Shown here in pieces: positions 1 through 11,090 of a stretch of DNA of 64,000 nucleotides. The notes beneath the pieces are model-generated. The model worked only from the letters and a program-made list of their open reading frames with translations, searched no databases and was not told the origin of the DNA. Location of the stretch: positions 31,292,121-31,356,120 of the forward strand of contig JAVIAB010000160.1 of the NCBI GenBank assembly GCA_032433765.1, written 5' to 3'. How positions within the stretch are numbered: position 1 is the stretch's first letter; the number at the start of each line of letters is the position of its first letter. The DNA is from Megaustenia siamemsis (Eukaryota > Mollusca > Gastropoda > Stylommatophora > Ariophantidae). Both the position numbers and the translations under genes were made by a program.

Positions 1-432
1 GTTAGGTAGAGCCAGTCTTAACATATGGATGCGAATCATGGACAATAGGACAACAGACAAGAAAATCACTAGAGTCTGTAGAAATGTGGTTTTACAGAAG
101 AATGTTGAGAGTTCCATGGACTGCTAAGAAAAGTAATGAAGATGTTATGAGAGAGGTCAAAGCAAAAAGAGAGCTAATTTCCAATATTAGGAAGAAACAA
201 TCATCATTTTTTGGCCATGTAATGAGAAGAGAACAACTGGAGTATATTGTAACAACTGGAAAAATTGAGGGACGGAGAGATAGAGGGAAGCAAAGAGAAA
301 AAATAACAGACAGCTTAAGAGAATGGCTTGGCAGAAGGTCAACAACAGAAATGATAAATAGCTGCCGAGATCAAAGGTTGTGGAGAGACATGATCACCTA
401 CACCAGTAGCCCCGGTACTTGATGATGATGAT
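1..432 (+). mobile_element. LINE-A 3' end (RTE-like), runs off the window edge
   Basis: The frame encodes the C-terminal tail of a non-LTR reverse transcriptase: a WFYRRMLRVPWTAKKSNEDV block, then FFGHVMRREQLEYIVTTGKI and a basic RDRGKQREK stretch, ending RDMITYTSSPGT and stop. The DNA ends in a short TGATGATGATGA tail. BovB/RTE proteins have the same block order (YGCESW, RRLLRVPWTARRSNQ, FGHLMRR, RGRQR), so I infer the RTE clade. The catalytic reverse transcriptase part is missing. At least ten related copies lie in this window. Confidence 0.8.
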
Positions 433-794
433 GAAACCACGTAATATAATCTTTGATGATACTCTTAAGTTTGGCCCTCTGGTCCTGGCCTTGACTATAA
501 TCCTGCCCATGGTTAACCTGAAGTTGGCCACCACTGGCTTAGATGATCATAAATTGAACATTGTTGACTCAACCTGATCATGAGAAACTTTATAGACAAA
601 CTATTATTCCAATTTTTATTTATCAAGTACAAGCCAAAAATAATGAAACTATATGCTCATGGCAGTGACACACAACAAAAGACATTAACATCATGTGTAG
701 GTATTGAGTCTCCTCAGTTTTACAGCAAGCATTTCAACCATACTCAGTCCATGGCAATGCTAGTCTAAATCGGAAATACAGGTATAAATTTACT
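433..794. other. Unassigned sequence in NRBP intron 8
   Basis: AT-rich, with no frame, repeat or RNA that I recognise. The open frame at 580-768 looks like chance. This lies downstream of the last visible NRBP exon on the minus strand. Confidence 0.5.
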
Positions 795-876
795 TCAGAG
801 TTGCCCTTCAATCCCCTGACCCTTCTAGTCAGGAAGCTAGCACACTAACCAACTCAGTCACCAAGGCTCCATGGAA
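795..876 (-). repeat. SINE-4 head fragment
   Basis: On the minus strand it reads GGTGACTGAGTTGGTTAGTG (box A-like), followed by a TGACTAGAAGGGTC stretch. This matches the tRNA-like head of the fuller copy at 2050-2240. The core and tail are not visible. Confidence 0.5.
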
Positions 877-939
877 ATACTGAAAATGTTATACCTTTCT
901 GTCACTCACTCAATGACTACTCCTATCCTTCATCTACCC

Positions 940-1185
940 TCAAAAAGGCATTAAGTTGGAAAAGATGTTTCCATGGTTTACAGCAAGCTGTGTTATATGC
1001 ACCTTTTAGCCAAACACATCTAACTTTAGCATAGGCACTTTTGAGTGCAGTGCAGTTTTGTCTTCCCTCATACGTCCCTATTTGCTTTTCCACACAGGTT
1101 AGTCTGTTTCCAGAGGCACAATGTAGAGGACTCCATCAATTGTTTCTGCGGACTCTAATACAAGTAGTCTACTATAGGTTTCAGA
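940..1185 (+). repeat. Rep-4 dispersed repeat, degraded copy
   Basis: Recognised by the succession of a 'ggcattaagt' start, 'tttacagcaa', 'ccaaacacatctaac', 'ttgtcttccctc' and 'ggttagtctgtttccagagg'. The same order recurs at about a dozen places in the window. No protein or clear RNA polymerase III promoter is seen. Confidence 0.65.
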
Positions 1186-1309
1186 CCATATACGGCCCTA
1201 GTGCTATAGAGGCATCTTGACCTCTATAAATGTTATATATTGTATATATAAATGTTATATAATAATACATCTATAACCAGGTTGTCCACCACAGACAACA
1301 ATACATTAC

Positions 1310-1368
1310 CTCCAAAGCACACATCCCAAATGAATAGATGTCCACCTTAGTTGTCATCTGTTGAATCT
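1310..1368 (-). CDS. NRBP: NRBP pseudokinase, exon 8 (partial gene)
   Basis: The exon is 59 nt, preceded by a TTTCAG acceptor and followed by a GTAATG donor. Joined to the last G of exon 7 it encodes EIQQMTTKVDIYSFGMCALE. The VDIYSFGMCALE block is a hallmark of NRBP1/2 and corresponds to kinase subdomain IX, where D-x-(Y/W)-S-x-G is structurally conserved. It ends in phase 0. The following exon, which in the family continues MAVLEIQ, is not found between 1 and 1309 and probably lies beyond the window. Confidence 0.93.
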
Positions 1369-1507
1369 CTGAAATGCAAAGCAGATAAGAAATTACCTTT
1401 TTTAAGGTAGCCCTCAACAGCCCTCTAAGTTAACAGAAATAGCAAGAATAATTATGTATGACAATTATCACAATTGATATCTAATTTGTCTAGCCTACAA
1501 CTGCTTT

Positions 1508-1975
1508 GAGAGCTCGGTAATATTATAATTAGTGCACTTAACTGCAAACCTCAAGGTCCAGAATGCAGTCAAATGCCAGTTAAAAGAAAAAAATTGATGC
1601 TAAACTAAACGGCTCTCAGGATCAAGCCAGCCTCTTTAAATGGGTAGTAAAAAAAGTAAAGAGCCCCATCACGCTAAGTGGTGTATAGGGAATATGGTTT
1701 TAATTACCATAATTTTTACAGACCGCCTGCACATGATTTTTGGGGTAATGCGGTCGGTATTGTGCCCGTGCCGCTTTACTTTCTCAGAAAAAATCCAGTA
1801 CCCAATGAAGGCTTGGTGAAACCAAAAGCCATCGATCCACTTGTCCTTTGTAGTCCAGTTCACTAACCACTGAGCTATCACAACTCCCTCTTTAAATGGG
1901 TACTAGAGATATTTTCTGGTAAGGAAAGGCAGTGAAAAGAACTGGCTGTCCCACTTCATGAAAGTTAGGCTTTGT
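1508..1975 (+). mobile_element. Core-type SINE (SINE-4 like), split by a SINE-1 insertion
   Basis: A degraded tRNA-like head (about 1508-1565) is followed by an AGCCTCTTTAAATGGGTAC core. Beyond the nested SINE-1 it continues with a TTTTCTGGTAAGGAAAGGCAG core. This is the same core layout as SINE-1 and SINE-2 (AATGGGTACC, then CTGGGAAAG). It is the older host of the insertion at 1647-1886. Confidence 0.5.
1647..1886 (-). mobile_element. SINE-1 (tRNA-headed), with 16-bp target duplication
   Basis: On the minus strand it starts with a degraded GAGTTGTGATAGCTCAGTGG head (box A), then a core with CCAGTA and TTTTTTCTGAGAAAGTAAAG, and a tail ending in TTACTTTTTTTAC. Perfect 16-bp duplications of CCTCTTTAAATGGGTA flank it at 1631-1646 and 1887-1902. 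Box B is degraded in this copy. Confidence 0.85.
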
Positions 1976-2049
1976 ACAACGTTGCCACTAATATCTCATT
2001 ACCTAATGGCAATTGTTATGGGACTATCTTTACTGCTACAGGTACTTTT

Positions 2050-2240
2050 GAATCTATGGCAGCTGAGTGATTAGTGTGCTTGCTACTGATCAGAAGGGTC
2101 CAGGTTCAGTTCCCAGATGTAGTGAATTTTTTCTCAGACTAAAAAAGTTGTGGGGTTCACCCAACCTCTAAAAATAGGTACCATACATTTTTTTCTGGGA
2201 AAGTAAGGTTGTTTGGAGTTGTGCTGACCACATCAGCCAT
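2050..2240 (+). mobile_element. SINE-4 (tRNA-headed core SINE)
   Basis: Box A-like GGCAGCTGAGTGATTAGTG and box B-like CAGGTTCAGTTCC are tRNA-spaced. They are followed by GGGGTTCACCCAACC, AATAGGTACC and TTTTTTTCTGGGAAAGTAAG. The core matches SINE-1 but the head differs. An ATG repeat-like 3' end is not obvious. Confidence 0.65.
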
Positions 2241-3349
2241 AAAATATGGTGTTTTTCATTGAAAAATATGATGGATGTTAACACAAAACTCCCTGTCTGC
2301 CATAATACATGATGGGAACCATTACTTATTACTTTTGAAGTTAACAGGTAGGTTTCAATCATAAGTACACACCTTACCTTCATCATCTGCAGAAAGGGAC
2401 TGAGTACTTATAAGGTCATAACAAGCATGATGAGGTGAGTAAAACTCCTGCTGGCAAAATAGGTCTAACGATTCAAATGATTGTTTTTAGCAATGTAAAT
2501 AAAATACTCCCTTGTTATGTCTCTTACCTCTAAGTCTGTCTGTATGGCAAGGGACACAAGTTCACACTGGGAACACATGCTCGTGGCTTTTGGGTACAAA
2601 ACAGGTATTTACACATATTTGTCCCTGAGAAATCCCACATGCCTACATGGGCTTTGATAATGGTTAAAAACTTGTGAACGAAAACCAACATACAAATCCA
2701 TCTAATGAACAGTTAATGGCATTTAAAAATAATAATAAGTAGATTTTTTAAAAAGATGCATTGATCTTGATTCAAAGAAATGCTTGCGCAAAAAAAAACA
2801 CCAATATCATTTAGCTATACAATAAATAAATGTTCTAAAGTTTTAATGATTATTTATAATGACCTAATAAAAAAGTGCAAAGAGCACATCAGTTCACAGG
2901 CAGCTGGATCCATAACAACAAAATGACAATAAATCACAATTTAAAAAAAAAGAGACATAGGTGAGAAACAAAAGTCGAATGACACTTTGGCCAAGTAGGC
3001 ATTCAGCTGGAACCACTTTTTTTTTTCTAAATTGAAATTATTATCATCAGCTTTACACCAGATGTGAAATCTTGATGCCTTTACTCCAATCCATCACAAC
3101 CATGTTATCTACATGATTAGGGTAAATCCTTATCTTTTTCCTTATTTTATGCCAGAATGTTTACTGTTTACTTTCCAACTTTATCAGACCACTGAATAGT
3201 ATTTTACAAATTCTTTTTTTTTTAAATTTGATAAGCAAAACATTTAATTTAAGAAGAAAAACAGTTACAAGGGTCTAAACTTGATGACAACAAACAGGTC
3301 TCCATTCTGTGGGTTGACAATTCTATCTGAGCCAGAATAACTGAACATG
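2241..3349. other. NRBP intron 7, unassigned AT-rich sequence
   Basis: Mostly AT-rich intronic sequence with poly-A and poly-T runs. I see no exon, repeat family or RNA gene. The frame at 2168-2386 on the minus strand is antisense to the SINE and is not supported. Confidence 0.5.
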
Positions 3350-3395
3350 TTCGGAGTGCAATGATGATGACCCATAAAGAGCTCAATAAATAACA
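3350..3395 (+). mobile_element. LINE-D 3'-terminal scrap
   Basis: The sequence GTTCGGAGTGCAATGATGAT followed by GACCC and an AGCTCAATAAATAAC end matches the last ~45 bp of the LINE-D copy at 57583-59527. It is an extremely short 5'-truncated insertion. Confidence 0.6.
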
Positions 3396-3703
3396 TATAC
3401 ACAATTGTGTGTGATGCAGTTGAATGCAAAACGTGTGGTTGTTTGATTTTCTTCTCTATGAATTGTATTTTTTATCCCCACTTCATTTATAGAGTATCTG
3501 TTATTCAATGCTCCTTTGCCTAGGCTGCATGGCTTGTGCAGGAAAGGGATGTGTAGTGAGACACAATGTGCATCCTGCGCAAGGTTTAAGGATCGTAGAT
3601 TGAGAATCTAGAATTTTTGCTGTATATACCATCTGTGGCTAGAAAGAACAATAGATAGATTTCATGTAAGCTTTTTAAACTCATATATTACTGAATATCT
3701 TAC

Positions 3704-3787
3704 CTTCAAGTTCTGGAGCAGCATAGTGAACATTTTTCAAGTTCTCACTGCAAGTTTTCACATGATGATGAATGGCATCTGGGGCAA
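3704..3787 (-). CDS. NRBP: NRBP pseudokinase, exon 7
   Basis: The exon is 84 nt with a TTCTTAG acceptor and GTAAGA donor. Joined to exon 6 it encodes VAPDAIHHHVKTCSENLKNV followed by HYAAPELE. Vertebrate NRBP reads VAPDTINNHVKTCREEQKNL then HFFAPEY here, so the match is essentially colinear. The segment follows the IGS motif that replaces DFG and contains the APE-like APE motif (AAPEL) that ends the activation segment. Both exon phases agree with the neighbours. Confidence 0.95.
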
Positions 3788-3892
3788 CTAAGAAAAACAA
3801 AACAATTGTATTATTTCTAATGGTTCACAATTAAATCAAAAGGAGAAATATTTCTGTCAATAATAAAATATAAATCGGATATAAAATATATA

Positions 3893-4234
3893 CAGTAATC
3901 CCTCAGTTATCACGGTTAATAGGGACTAGAACCGGCCGCGATAAGTGAAAAACCGCGAAGTAGTGTCACCCTCACATTTTTAACATACGTATATTTTTTT
4001 TGTATGAATAATATCAATAAGTGTATATGAAACCATATAAGTGCATATGTTATCATTAGAACATTAAAGAATAGCTTCAAACATGTAAATAAAATATTAA
4101 TATTATAAATAACATATATAAAATAATGTATAAATGATATAAATATGCCATAATTCCTCAATTTTGAATTTTTGAACAATCTGCGATGTACTGAGGCCGC
4201 AATAAATGAACCGCGAAGTAGCGAGGGATGACTG
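3893..4234. mobile_element. Tigger/pogo-like MITE with TA duplication
   Basis: The left end reads CAGTAATCCCTCAGTTATC and the right end, reversed, reads CAGTCATCCCTCGCTACTTC. Both are flanked by TA (3891-3892 and 4235-4236). The subterminal CCGCGATAAGTGAAAAACCG on the left resembles the right-hand CCGCGAAGTAG block. The interior is AT-rich with no transposase. CAGT..TCCCTCG termini with TA duplication are typical of pogo/Tigger elements, so I infer a non-autonomous derivative. Confidence 0.75.
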
Positions 4235-4299
4235 TATTTATTAGTTTACTCAACAATAGCAGATGGAAAAAGAACTTGGGGGCGCAAAACTTTGATTTA

Positions 4300-4520
4300 T
4301 AGACCTATGTACTGAAATGAGACAAGAAGACTCTGAACATTAACCCTGCAGCCTGGAAAGACATAGCTGAAGACCAAAACTTTTGCAAACACACACTAAA
4401 GCTCCAACTCAAGCATGAAGCAGGCAGATTCATAGAAAAAGAATACACCGTGAAAGAAAAGAAAAAAATATTTCCTAGGGGTGCTGCAAAATCCATAGCC
4501 AACTATGACTGACGGAGACT
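4300..4520 (+). mobile_element. LINE-H 3' end (reverse transcriptase C-terminal relic)
   Basis: The plus strand encodes a decayed NIDPAAWKDIAEDQNFCKHT stretch, then LKLQLKHEAGRFIEKEYT. The copy at 46330-47330 on the minus strand encodes the same end (NLAAWEEITAGRNLWKHTPK, LKQEADRFIKKKK). Both end near a GGGGTGCTG motif and a GTCAGTCATAGTTGA/TCAACTATGACTGAC terminus. Confidence 0.65.
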
Positions 4521-5094
4521 ACTATTACTCAACAATACTTGATTCTGCATTTGCCTATTTTGTAATGTGAGTCATCAATGAAAGCAAACATTCTGCCTCT
4601 TGCAATCATCTATGAATTGTAAAATCAAGACATATCTATTTCACAATGTTGTCTTTCTAATTCTTCATCTATTTGCCTTTACATTTTTATCTCTCTCACA
4701 AGTTTTTTTTTTAGATCTAAAGAGAGTGTTATATGTCCATACCATCTCAGCTTTCATTTCTTCATGGTGGTTGAGGAGATCGTCGCAGTAAATCAATTTC
4801 TTTTCAGATTCTCTGTTGAACCTCTTTATCAGTTAGTTCCCCTCAAGTTAAAATTGGCATGTACGGCAGAAGTCAAAAAGCTATCCATGTCTGATAATTC
4901 ACTGCTTATTATCCACTGGCAGTGTATTTTACAAGTCTCTGTCTGGATGAGCCTCTCAATCTAAGAAAGAGAGTGTATGTCAACTGTCATTGTCTCTCTT
5001 ATCAGTTCATTTTTTCTTCCCTTCTACTTCTCACATTCAACTGATGACAACTAAAGAGATGAAGAGTTCACTTCGTCATCCATTTTTTTTTTTC
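4521..5094. other. NRBP intron 6, unassigned
   Basis: AT-rich intronic sequence. Three short frames here lack any recognisable domain and have no conserved neighbours. I see no RNA or repeat family. Confidence 0.45.
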
Positions 5095-5400
5095 AAAGTT
5101 AAATGGGTGCAGATGCATTGTGCTGTGATCTGGAGCAGAATTGTGATATTTGAACTTTTCGGACCAATACATCTGACTTCAGTATGGCACTTTTGAGTAC
5201 TGGATTGTCTTCCCTCTTAATCACTACTCACTTGGCCAGATTAAACTGGAAGTGACTTAGTCTGTTTCTAGGAGCATCATGAAGTTGTGAAGTAGAAAAT
5301 CGATTGCTCTGGTTCATCGATCCTGGTGCGGTCTGCTATAAGACACTGACAGCTTTCAACCTTGATGCTGTCAGGAATCTTCGTCCCCATCTTAAGATTT
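5095..5400 (+). repeat. Rep-4 dispersed repeat
   Basis: Colinear with other Rep-4 copies: 'gtgatatttgaacttttcgg', 'acatctgacttcagtatggc', 'gtactggattgtcttccctc', 'cttagtctgtttctaggagc', 'ctggttcatcgatcctgg' and 'cactgacagctttcaacc'. Confidence 0.7.
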
Positions 5401-5814
5401 CTGTTTCAATAAATAGTGGATGATTCATAAAGAATGGTGTCTTGTTAGGTCTCTGACTAACCATCCATAGCATGCATGAAGAAAACCAAATCCTCCATCT
5501 TGAACAGGAACATAATAAGATATATCCCTGATCTTATGATAACATTACATCTCAAGTGCTTGTAATTTTTTATTGCAGTTTTGCTATTATGATCCGTGTT
5601 TTACATGTACAGCGGAAGATGGGCATTGAGAAGAACCATTTCAGAATGATTTTATATGTGATCATGATACTCCCATTATTCCAGATTGGTGTTAGTTTAA
5701 ACATATCTGCTCTAGTTTGTGCTATTTTTACCAGTATCTCAGGCACAATACTTCATTAATAATAATAGCTATTCTATCTTGAAAGCTATGCTCATAAACT
5801 GATGTATCATAGTA

Positions 5815-5965
5815 GGTGATGCGATAGTGAACACAGCAAAAATATGACCTTTCTATAACACAAGTCAGGGCAAGGTGGATAAAGGTTGTGTTGCTTAGGA
5901 CTCAGAATCCCCCATTTAGTTTTGGTTCATTCCAAAACAACACAACTGAATTCATTTATTTTCCT
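5815..5965 (+). repeat. Rep-8 dispersed repeat
   Basis: Shares an 'aacacaag..gg.caag' start and a 'ggttcattccaaaacaacac' end with 57040-57245, in the same order. The function is unknown. It borders the LINE-J end that follows. Confidence 0.4.
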
Positions 5966-6150
5966 CTTGGGCCTAAGACGTCACATAGAGCAGAAATCAT
6001 AGTTCTCCACGATTGACGATTTTCAACTAGTTCTTGTAGGTCTTGGTTGTTTCTTAGTCCCATGGTTGTGCCTTCCCTACTAATTGTTTTGCATAGTGTT
6101 TCTCTTGTACTGCCTTGTTTCCTTTTACCAGACAGTTTCCATAGTAATAC
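5955..6150 (-). mobile_element. LINE-J C-terminal end
   Basis: The minus strand encodes GKRKQGSTRETLCKTISREG, TTMGLRNNQDLQELVENRQS and WRTMISALCDVLGPRGK, then a stop. This is the RG-rich, W-R-x-M/L tail typical of RTE-like reverse transcriptases. It is colinear with the decayed end of LINE-J at about 21440-21560. Confidence 0.6.
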
Positions 6151-6234
6151 ATAACCAATTAATATTTCTTTGTATTTTCAGTGCTTCTACAGTTCTTTTC
6201 ATTCTCTCATTCACCCAATGATTATTCCTCTCCA

Positions 6235-6510
6235 TCACCCATCCTTAAAATGACACTAAGTTGCTATAAAAGTGTTGTGGGTTTATATAGCAAACTCTGA
6301 CATGTGTTTTCAGTCCAATACATCCAATTTCAGCACTGAATTTTTAAAGTGCCTTTCTCTTTGATTCCTAATCACTTGACCAGACTGGTTAGTCTGTTTC
6401 CAGGGATACTGCTGGAAGTGGAATAGGGTCATGACACTGAAAGCTGTTCAATAACCTTCACTGAATTTATACGGCGCCGACTACTTTCAGCTCCATCATG
6501 TAGATCGCAG
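6235..6510 (+). repeat. Rep-4 dispersed repeat
   Basis: Contains 'ccttaaaatgacactaagtt', 'gtttatatagcaaactctga', 'catccaatttcagcactga', 'ttgaccagactggttagtct' and 'gctccatcatgtag' blocks in Rep-4 order. Confidence 0.7.
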
Positions 6511-6792
6511 TGACAAGTCAACCAAAATTCCATTTCAAGGATTTTGCGGCAGCGCTGCGGTGTTTTCATTCATCTGGCTGTGGTATTTGGAGTGAATCAA
6601 CTTAAACCAAGCATTGTGGGTGCATCCATTCTTGCTAGATTTTGTGCTTTCTACTTCATAATGATGGATGATTGTATATCCTTTGAATGTACACTCAAAA
6701 AGAGGGAGATTTTATTGCTATTTGTTACTCTGCAACCCTGGTGCAAGTCCCTGATCTTTATGTTAGTCAAGAGGGATGTAGCCTAAATTCAC

Positions 6793-7085
6793 ATGGGGTG
6801 GATTGATTGGCCTTGGGGCAAGACGCCAGCCTTGAAACATAGAGGTTGTGGGTTCAATTCCTGGCTGCATTAGTTGGGATTTTTATTTATCATTTCTCAC
6901 TGCAGCAACCACCCCTGGCCTCAGCAGTGAGACCCGGCTTGAAACATCAATTACCCAGAAAGAAAAAATATGAGTACCTCCGAAGACATCTGCCTGTGCG
7001 GCGAGGGACTCCTGTGCACACGGCTGCCAAGGAAAAATGGATTAACACGCAAAATTCAGTTCCTAGTCTCTAGGGACTTCATCAG
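6793..7085 (+). mobile_element. SINE-3 (tRNA-headed)
   Basis: Box A-like TTGGCCTTGGGGCAAGACG and box B-like TGTGGGTTCAATTCCTGGC are spaced as in a tRNA. A unique body (CAGCAACCACCCCTGGCCTC, CCTCCGAAGACATCTGCC) ends at TAGGGACTTCATCAGAG. The inverted copy at 56500-56838 has the same structure with a better box B (GTTCAAATCC). The overlapping 75-residue frame is not a gene. Confidence 0.75.
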
Positions 7086-7659
7086 AGGTGAAAGGTGGCG
7101 AACGCAAAAAAAAAAAAAATAAAAAATTCAGGATAGCTATGAGAAGTACTTGTGAACAAGTTTATCATTTCACACTGTGGGGTTTACTGGGGAGGAGATC
7201 TGAATGCTTATCTATAGTTGTTTGGTGAGGATAATTTGACAACTCACAATAACATATCTACTTAAAGCATTCAATGATGGGCTACTATAAGTGCTGGTAC
7301 TTTATATTTCTGAAAATACACTTCAGCCTTGAAAAGAGAAAATGTGAGTAGTTATTACAAAAGCATCTCCACAGATAGATCAATTGTAAAAAAAAATTAG
7401 AAAAATGTATATAAGCTGCAAAATTTCATACTAATTTAAAAAAAATTATATATGTTGAGTATGTAATTTATCACAATTTTATAGTATTGCCATATATAAG
7501 AATACTCGATAGTTTGCTTTAAAAAAATGTTACTCAGTATTCATACAATAAATTATAACTTTTTAAGGAAAAGAAAATTTACTGTACAAGATGCATTCAG
7601 TGGAAAAACATATTTTTTTTAATTTAGAGTATTTATTGCAAACACAGAGATAATTACAA
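7086..7659. other. NRBP intron 6, unassigned AT-rich sequence
   Basis: Long A/T runs and no frame, repeat family or RNA that I recognise. Confidence 0.5.
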
Positions 7660-8235
7660 TATTAATGTTCAACACAGACCCCCTTTAGTTCAATAAACTT
7701 ACACCAGTGCTAAACACATGCGTAGATACCAATAGAAATTAATTCTTCCAGACAGGTGAACAGCAACTCATGGACCACTGCTTGAGTACCCATATTACAC
7801 ACCTTTAGGAACTTCTGCTGGCCATGCGTGATGTAATGGACTGATCCAACAGAACTGTCCAATAGTAATGCCACTTTCTTAAAAGTGACGCACCAGTTTT
7901 TTATTTAATATTCTCCTTGGCTGCAATGTTGTGTTCTGTGACTTTCATGAATGCTGGACCCCAGTGTGGAGCATCCTCCACAGGAGTGATGCCATTCGAG
8001 AACTTTAGTCCATTCATACACTTAAGATGTAAAACTCATACACTTGTCACGTACTGAATTTTTATCTGATGATGAATCTCTCACAGGTTTCACTCCTTCA
8101 CTAAACAAAAATCACACAATGCAATGCTGCTCTTGCATGGTGCACTGTTTCATGGTGCACTGTTTCATGGGAGCTACCAACTTGTCAAATTGTTTCCCAA
8201 GTCCCTATGCATACCAACACCATCTATAGGTAGTT
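7660..8235 (-). pseudogene. Possible mariner-type transposase relic
   Basis: Minus-strand frames, broken many times, give SSVGSVHYITHGQQKFLKVC followed downstream by KFIELKGVCVEH. Mariner-family transposases have a similar order: a helix-turn-helix segment with GSVH.I and KVCARWVP, and a C-terminus ending CVEL.G.Y.E. The match is weak and no terminal inverted repeats were found, so this is a tentative call. Confidence 0.3.
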
Positions 8236-8255
8236 CAAGGTCACTGCCTCCGTAT

Positions 8256-8524
8256 CATCATCATCATCAAGTACCAGGCCTGCTGGCGTAGGTGATCATG
8301 TCTCTCCACAATTTTCTATCTCGGCAGCTATTTATCATTTCTGTTGTTGACTTTCTGCCAAGCCATTCTCTTAAGCTGTCTGTTATTTTTTCTCTTTGCT
8401 TCCCTCTATCTCTTCGTCCCTTAATTTTTCCAGTTGTTACAATATATTCCAGTTGTTCTCTTCTGATTACATAGCCAAAAAATGATGATTGTTTCTTCCT
8501 AATATTGGAAATTAGCTCTCTTTT
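8256..8524 (-). mobile_element. LINE-A 3' end, 11-bp target duplication
   Basis: A 5'-truncated LINE-A whose 3' tail (CATCATCATCATCAAGTACC on the plus strand) is at the left. It is flanked by TGCCTCCGTAT at 8245-8255 and 8525-8535. It encodes only the last part of the C-terminal tail (FGHVMRR to stop), with substitutions. Confidence 0.8.
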
Positions 8525-8535
8525 TGCCTCCGTAT

Positions 8536-9874
8536 ATTAGATACATAATAAAATTGGTCATACACAGCATTTTTCATTTTTTGTATATTAACTCAGCCAC
8601 TATCAAGAGCCACGGTCTGCATGTCAGAAATCATAAATGGTATATTTCTTTCAAGCTGTTGTAAAAGTGTACTCATTAATTGTCAATATCATATATTTAC
8701 AAACTTATTGAACTATTGTTTAACTTATACATGAACATAGTGTACACATAAACGGTTCAGGTGTACACCTGGTTCTAGAATCCCAACTTGGTGAGAAAGA
8801 TATGTCACAAGCTACTTACCTGGAAAGAGAGAGAAAAAAAACAAGCTAAAAGTAATGTACTTGATATTCAAGACACATATCTTGGAAGAGAGTTAACAAG
8901 AGAATTGAGAGTAAAAGAGATTCTTAAATGTTTAGGAAATGACAATGCTCTCTACCAATTATAAAATAAACAATAACTAAGAAGGTGCATTTAGCTAGCC
9001 ATCTTATAAAATTTTAAATTAACTAATAGTGTCAGACACAGCAAATTAAAGACTTGGATTATTTTTTCTGTGAAGATGCACTTTTTTTGAGCAACAACAG
9101 TAAAAAAAAAATCATTTTGTGTGATACCAATAAATGTGTAACATTTATATATTGCATATACAAATTGATAAGGGTGCTAGTAAGCAAGTTCCCACATCCT
9201 TTTCAAACTATTTAGAAAATGCAAGTTTAATAATAAACACATTTCAAAATAGTTTGGGACTACATTTTGATCTTAGAATAAAGACAACTGTAAATACCAT
9301 AAGTAGAAGATATCAAATGATTCTTCAATAATACACTTCTTTGTGAGGTAATTTTATTTTTAAAGCTGTGATTTGTGTTACACATTTCATGAGTGGTCAG
9401 ACAACTTCAAGTCAATAGCTATCTATGTGAGGTGAAAGCAAAAAATGGTACAAATATAATAAAAATATAATTTAAAAAATATATTTTAAAAATATAAATA
9501 CAAATACTAAACTAACTACAACAACAAAACAGTCTACTATTATGGCTTTAAAAATATGATAAAAAGTCAGAAACAATATACAAAACTGCAATTGCAATAG
9601 CTATTCCAAATATTACCACATCACTCACTACTCAAGAATACTGCAAAATAAAGGAGGATTCTACAGCTAAATAGTATAAAACACAATCTCTATTCATACA
9701 AGCACAAAACGCTATCAGTAGACAGCAAGAGATTTAACAACAAATATGTCTCATATAAAATTATGGTTCATTAAACCAAATAATGGTATTATTTCATCAC
9801 ATTAGTATATAAAAACCTAAAAAAGTAAATAAATATATAATGAAGTTGCTCAGTTCCATTCACAAAACGCTAGC
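8536..9874. other. NRBP intron 6, unassigned AT-rich sequence
   Basis: Very AT-rich, with several poly-A runs. Nothing coding or repeated is recognised. The frames at 9134-9331 and elsewhere have no features. Confidence 0.5.
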
Positions 9875-10300
9875 ATCATCAGCTCCTAGTTCACACCATT
9901 CTTCCAAGATGTTATGGATCCAGTGGCCTAAAAGCTGACACCCTTAGGCCCAATGTCATGTAATAACATCTGCAGATTTAGTTGAGCTTCATTATACTTC
10001 CATACCATACAAGGTATTCCATTTATAAGGTCTTTGAGAATGCAGAGTTGATCTGATATTGGACAGTCAAGAAGGTGATGTTCTAAACAACTCACGCAGG
10101 TGTTGACAGAGTAAACATGTTAGAGTTTGGTTTCATGGTACTCTATTGAAGTGGTAAATTACCAGTTCTCAGTCTGAAGATGGTGGTTTGGAATCTTCTT
10201 TTTAGATTGATAATGTCATCATGGGAGTTTTACCTTGTCATTTATTTAAAAAGTTCTCTCCTTTTTTCCCACGACTCCTCCATTCAGCCAATCTTTTTTA
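9875..10300 (-). mobile_element. LINE-K C-terminal relic (Cys-rich tail)
   Basis: The minus strand gives a broken reading with VNTCVSCLEHHLLDCPISDQ, then NLQMLLHDIGPKGVSF. A C-x2-C...H-x3/4-C cluster with E-H-x-L-x-D-C-P is the usual C-terminal zinc-knuckle-like motif after RNase H in I/Jockey-type LINEs. Several stops and shifts are present. The upstream part is missing. Confidence 0.5.
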
Positions 10301-10612
10301 CTGTTGAAGTTTATGATTTGTTTGGCTGTGTTTAGTGTGAAACTGTGTCTGTCTGGATCCTCTTTTAGCTAATGTATCTGTAATTTACACCCTCTTAATG
10401 TCCTTATAAGGACGAACAATGAAAAGAACTATCAATTCTTTTAGTAGACAATGGGTGAATGCCAGAAAGAATTGTGATATATTTATTTTCAGATTGTGTA
10501 CAAGACCAATTTGTTGGTAATGTGGTCTTAGCATGAGATGCCTAGGATATTATGAACACATCACTTCGTAAATGTATGAGTTTTTCACTGTAATTCTGCT
10601 GTTATGGTCTAT

Positions 10613-11090
10613 ATTATCTAACTATCTTTTGACCATTTGAGCCGTGGCCAGCCCATAGGGCGTAGACCCAGATACTCTTTCTCTTTTTCTAAATTTGTTT
10701 TCTAGCAGTCTCAATCCTTGCAAAGATCTTTGATCAAATCTCACCATTTGTCTCTGTTCTGTGCATCTCAATCTCATTGTGGGAGCTGATTCCTGCTGCT
10801 TATGCCTCTTTGATCAATGTTCTTCTCAGTGTCTCTCTGGGTCAGCCTCTTTTTTTCCTACCTGTTGTTTCCCACAGGATGGCTTGCTTTGTTATTTGTT
10901 ATTATTTCTTCTCATCACAAGTCCATCTTCTTTTCTTGATTACTGATGATATTAGTGGTTGCTTGGCGATTTCTCTAATTTCCTTGTTTATTTTGAATTT
11001 GTTCCACGTTATAACTAGCATTTTCCTTAGATATTTATTTTCAAAAGCGTTCAACTTTGTTTCTATGTCTCGAGTTTCCGGTTTCGATCC
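10613..11090 (-). mobile_element. LINE-C 3' part, degraded
   Basis: The minus strand encodes RDIETKLNAFENKYLRKMLV, then KEIREIAKQPLISSVIKKRR with later decay, and ends at the LINE-C 3' sequence (GGGTCTACGCCCTATGGGC). It matches the nearly open copy at 35704-36716. The overlapping plus-strand frame of 138 residues is its shadow. Confidence 0.75.

Noticed and set aside
1..1309. Ninth NRBP exon (MAVLEIQ-type continuation)
   Set aside because: I read the minus strand through this stretch and found no matching codons with splice sites. The exon is probably outside the window.
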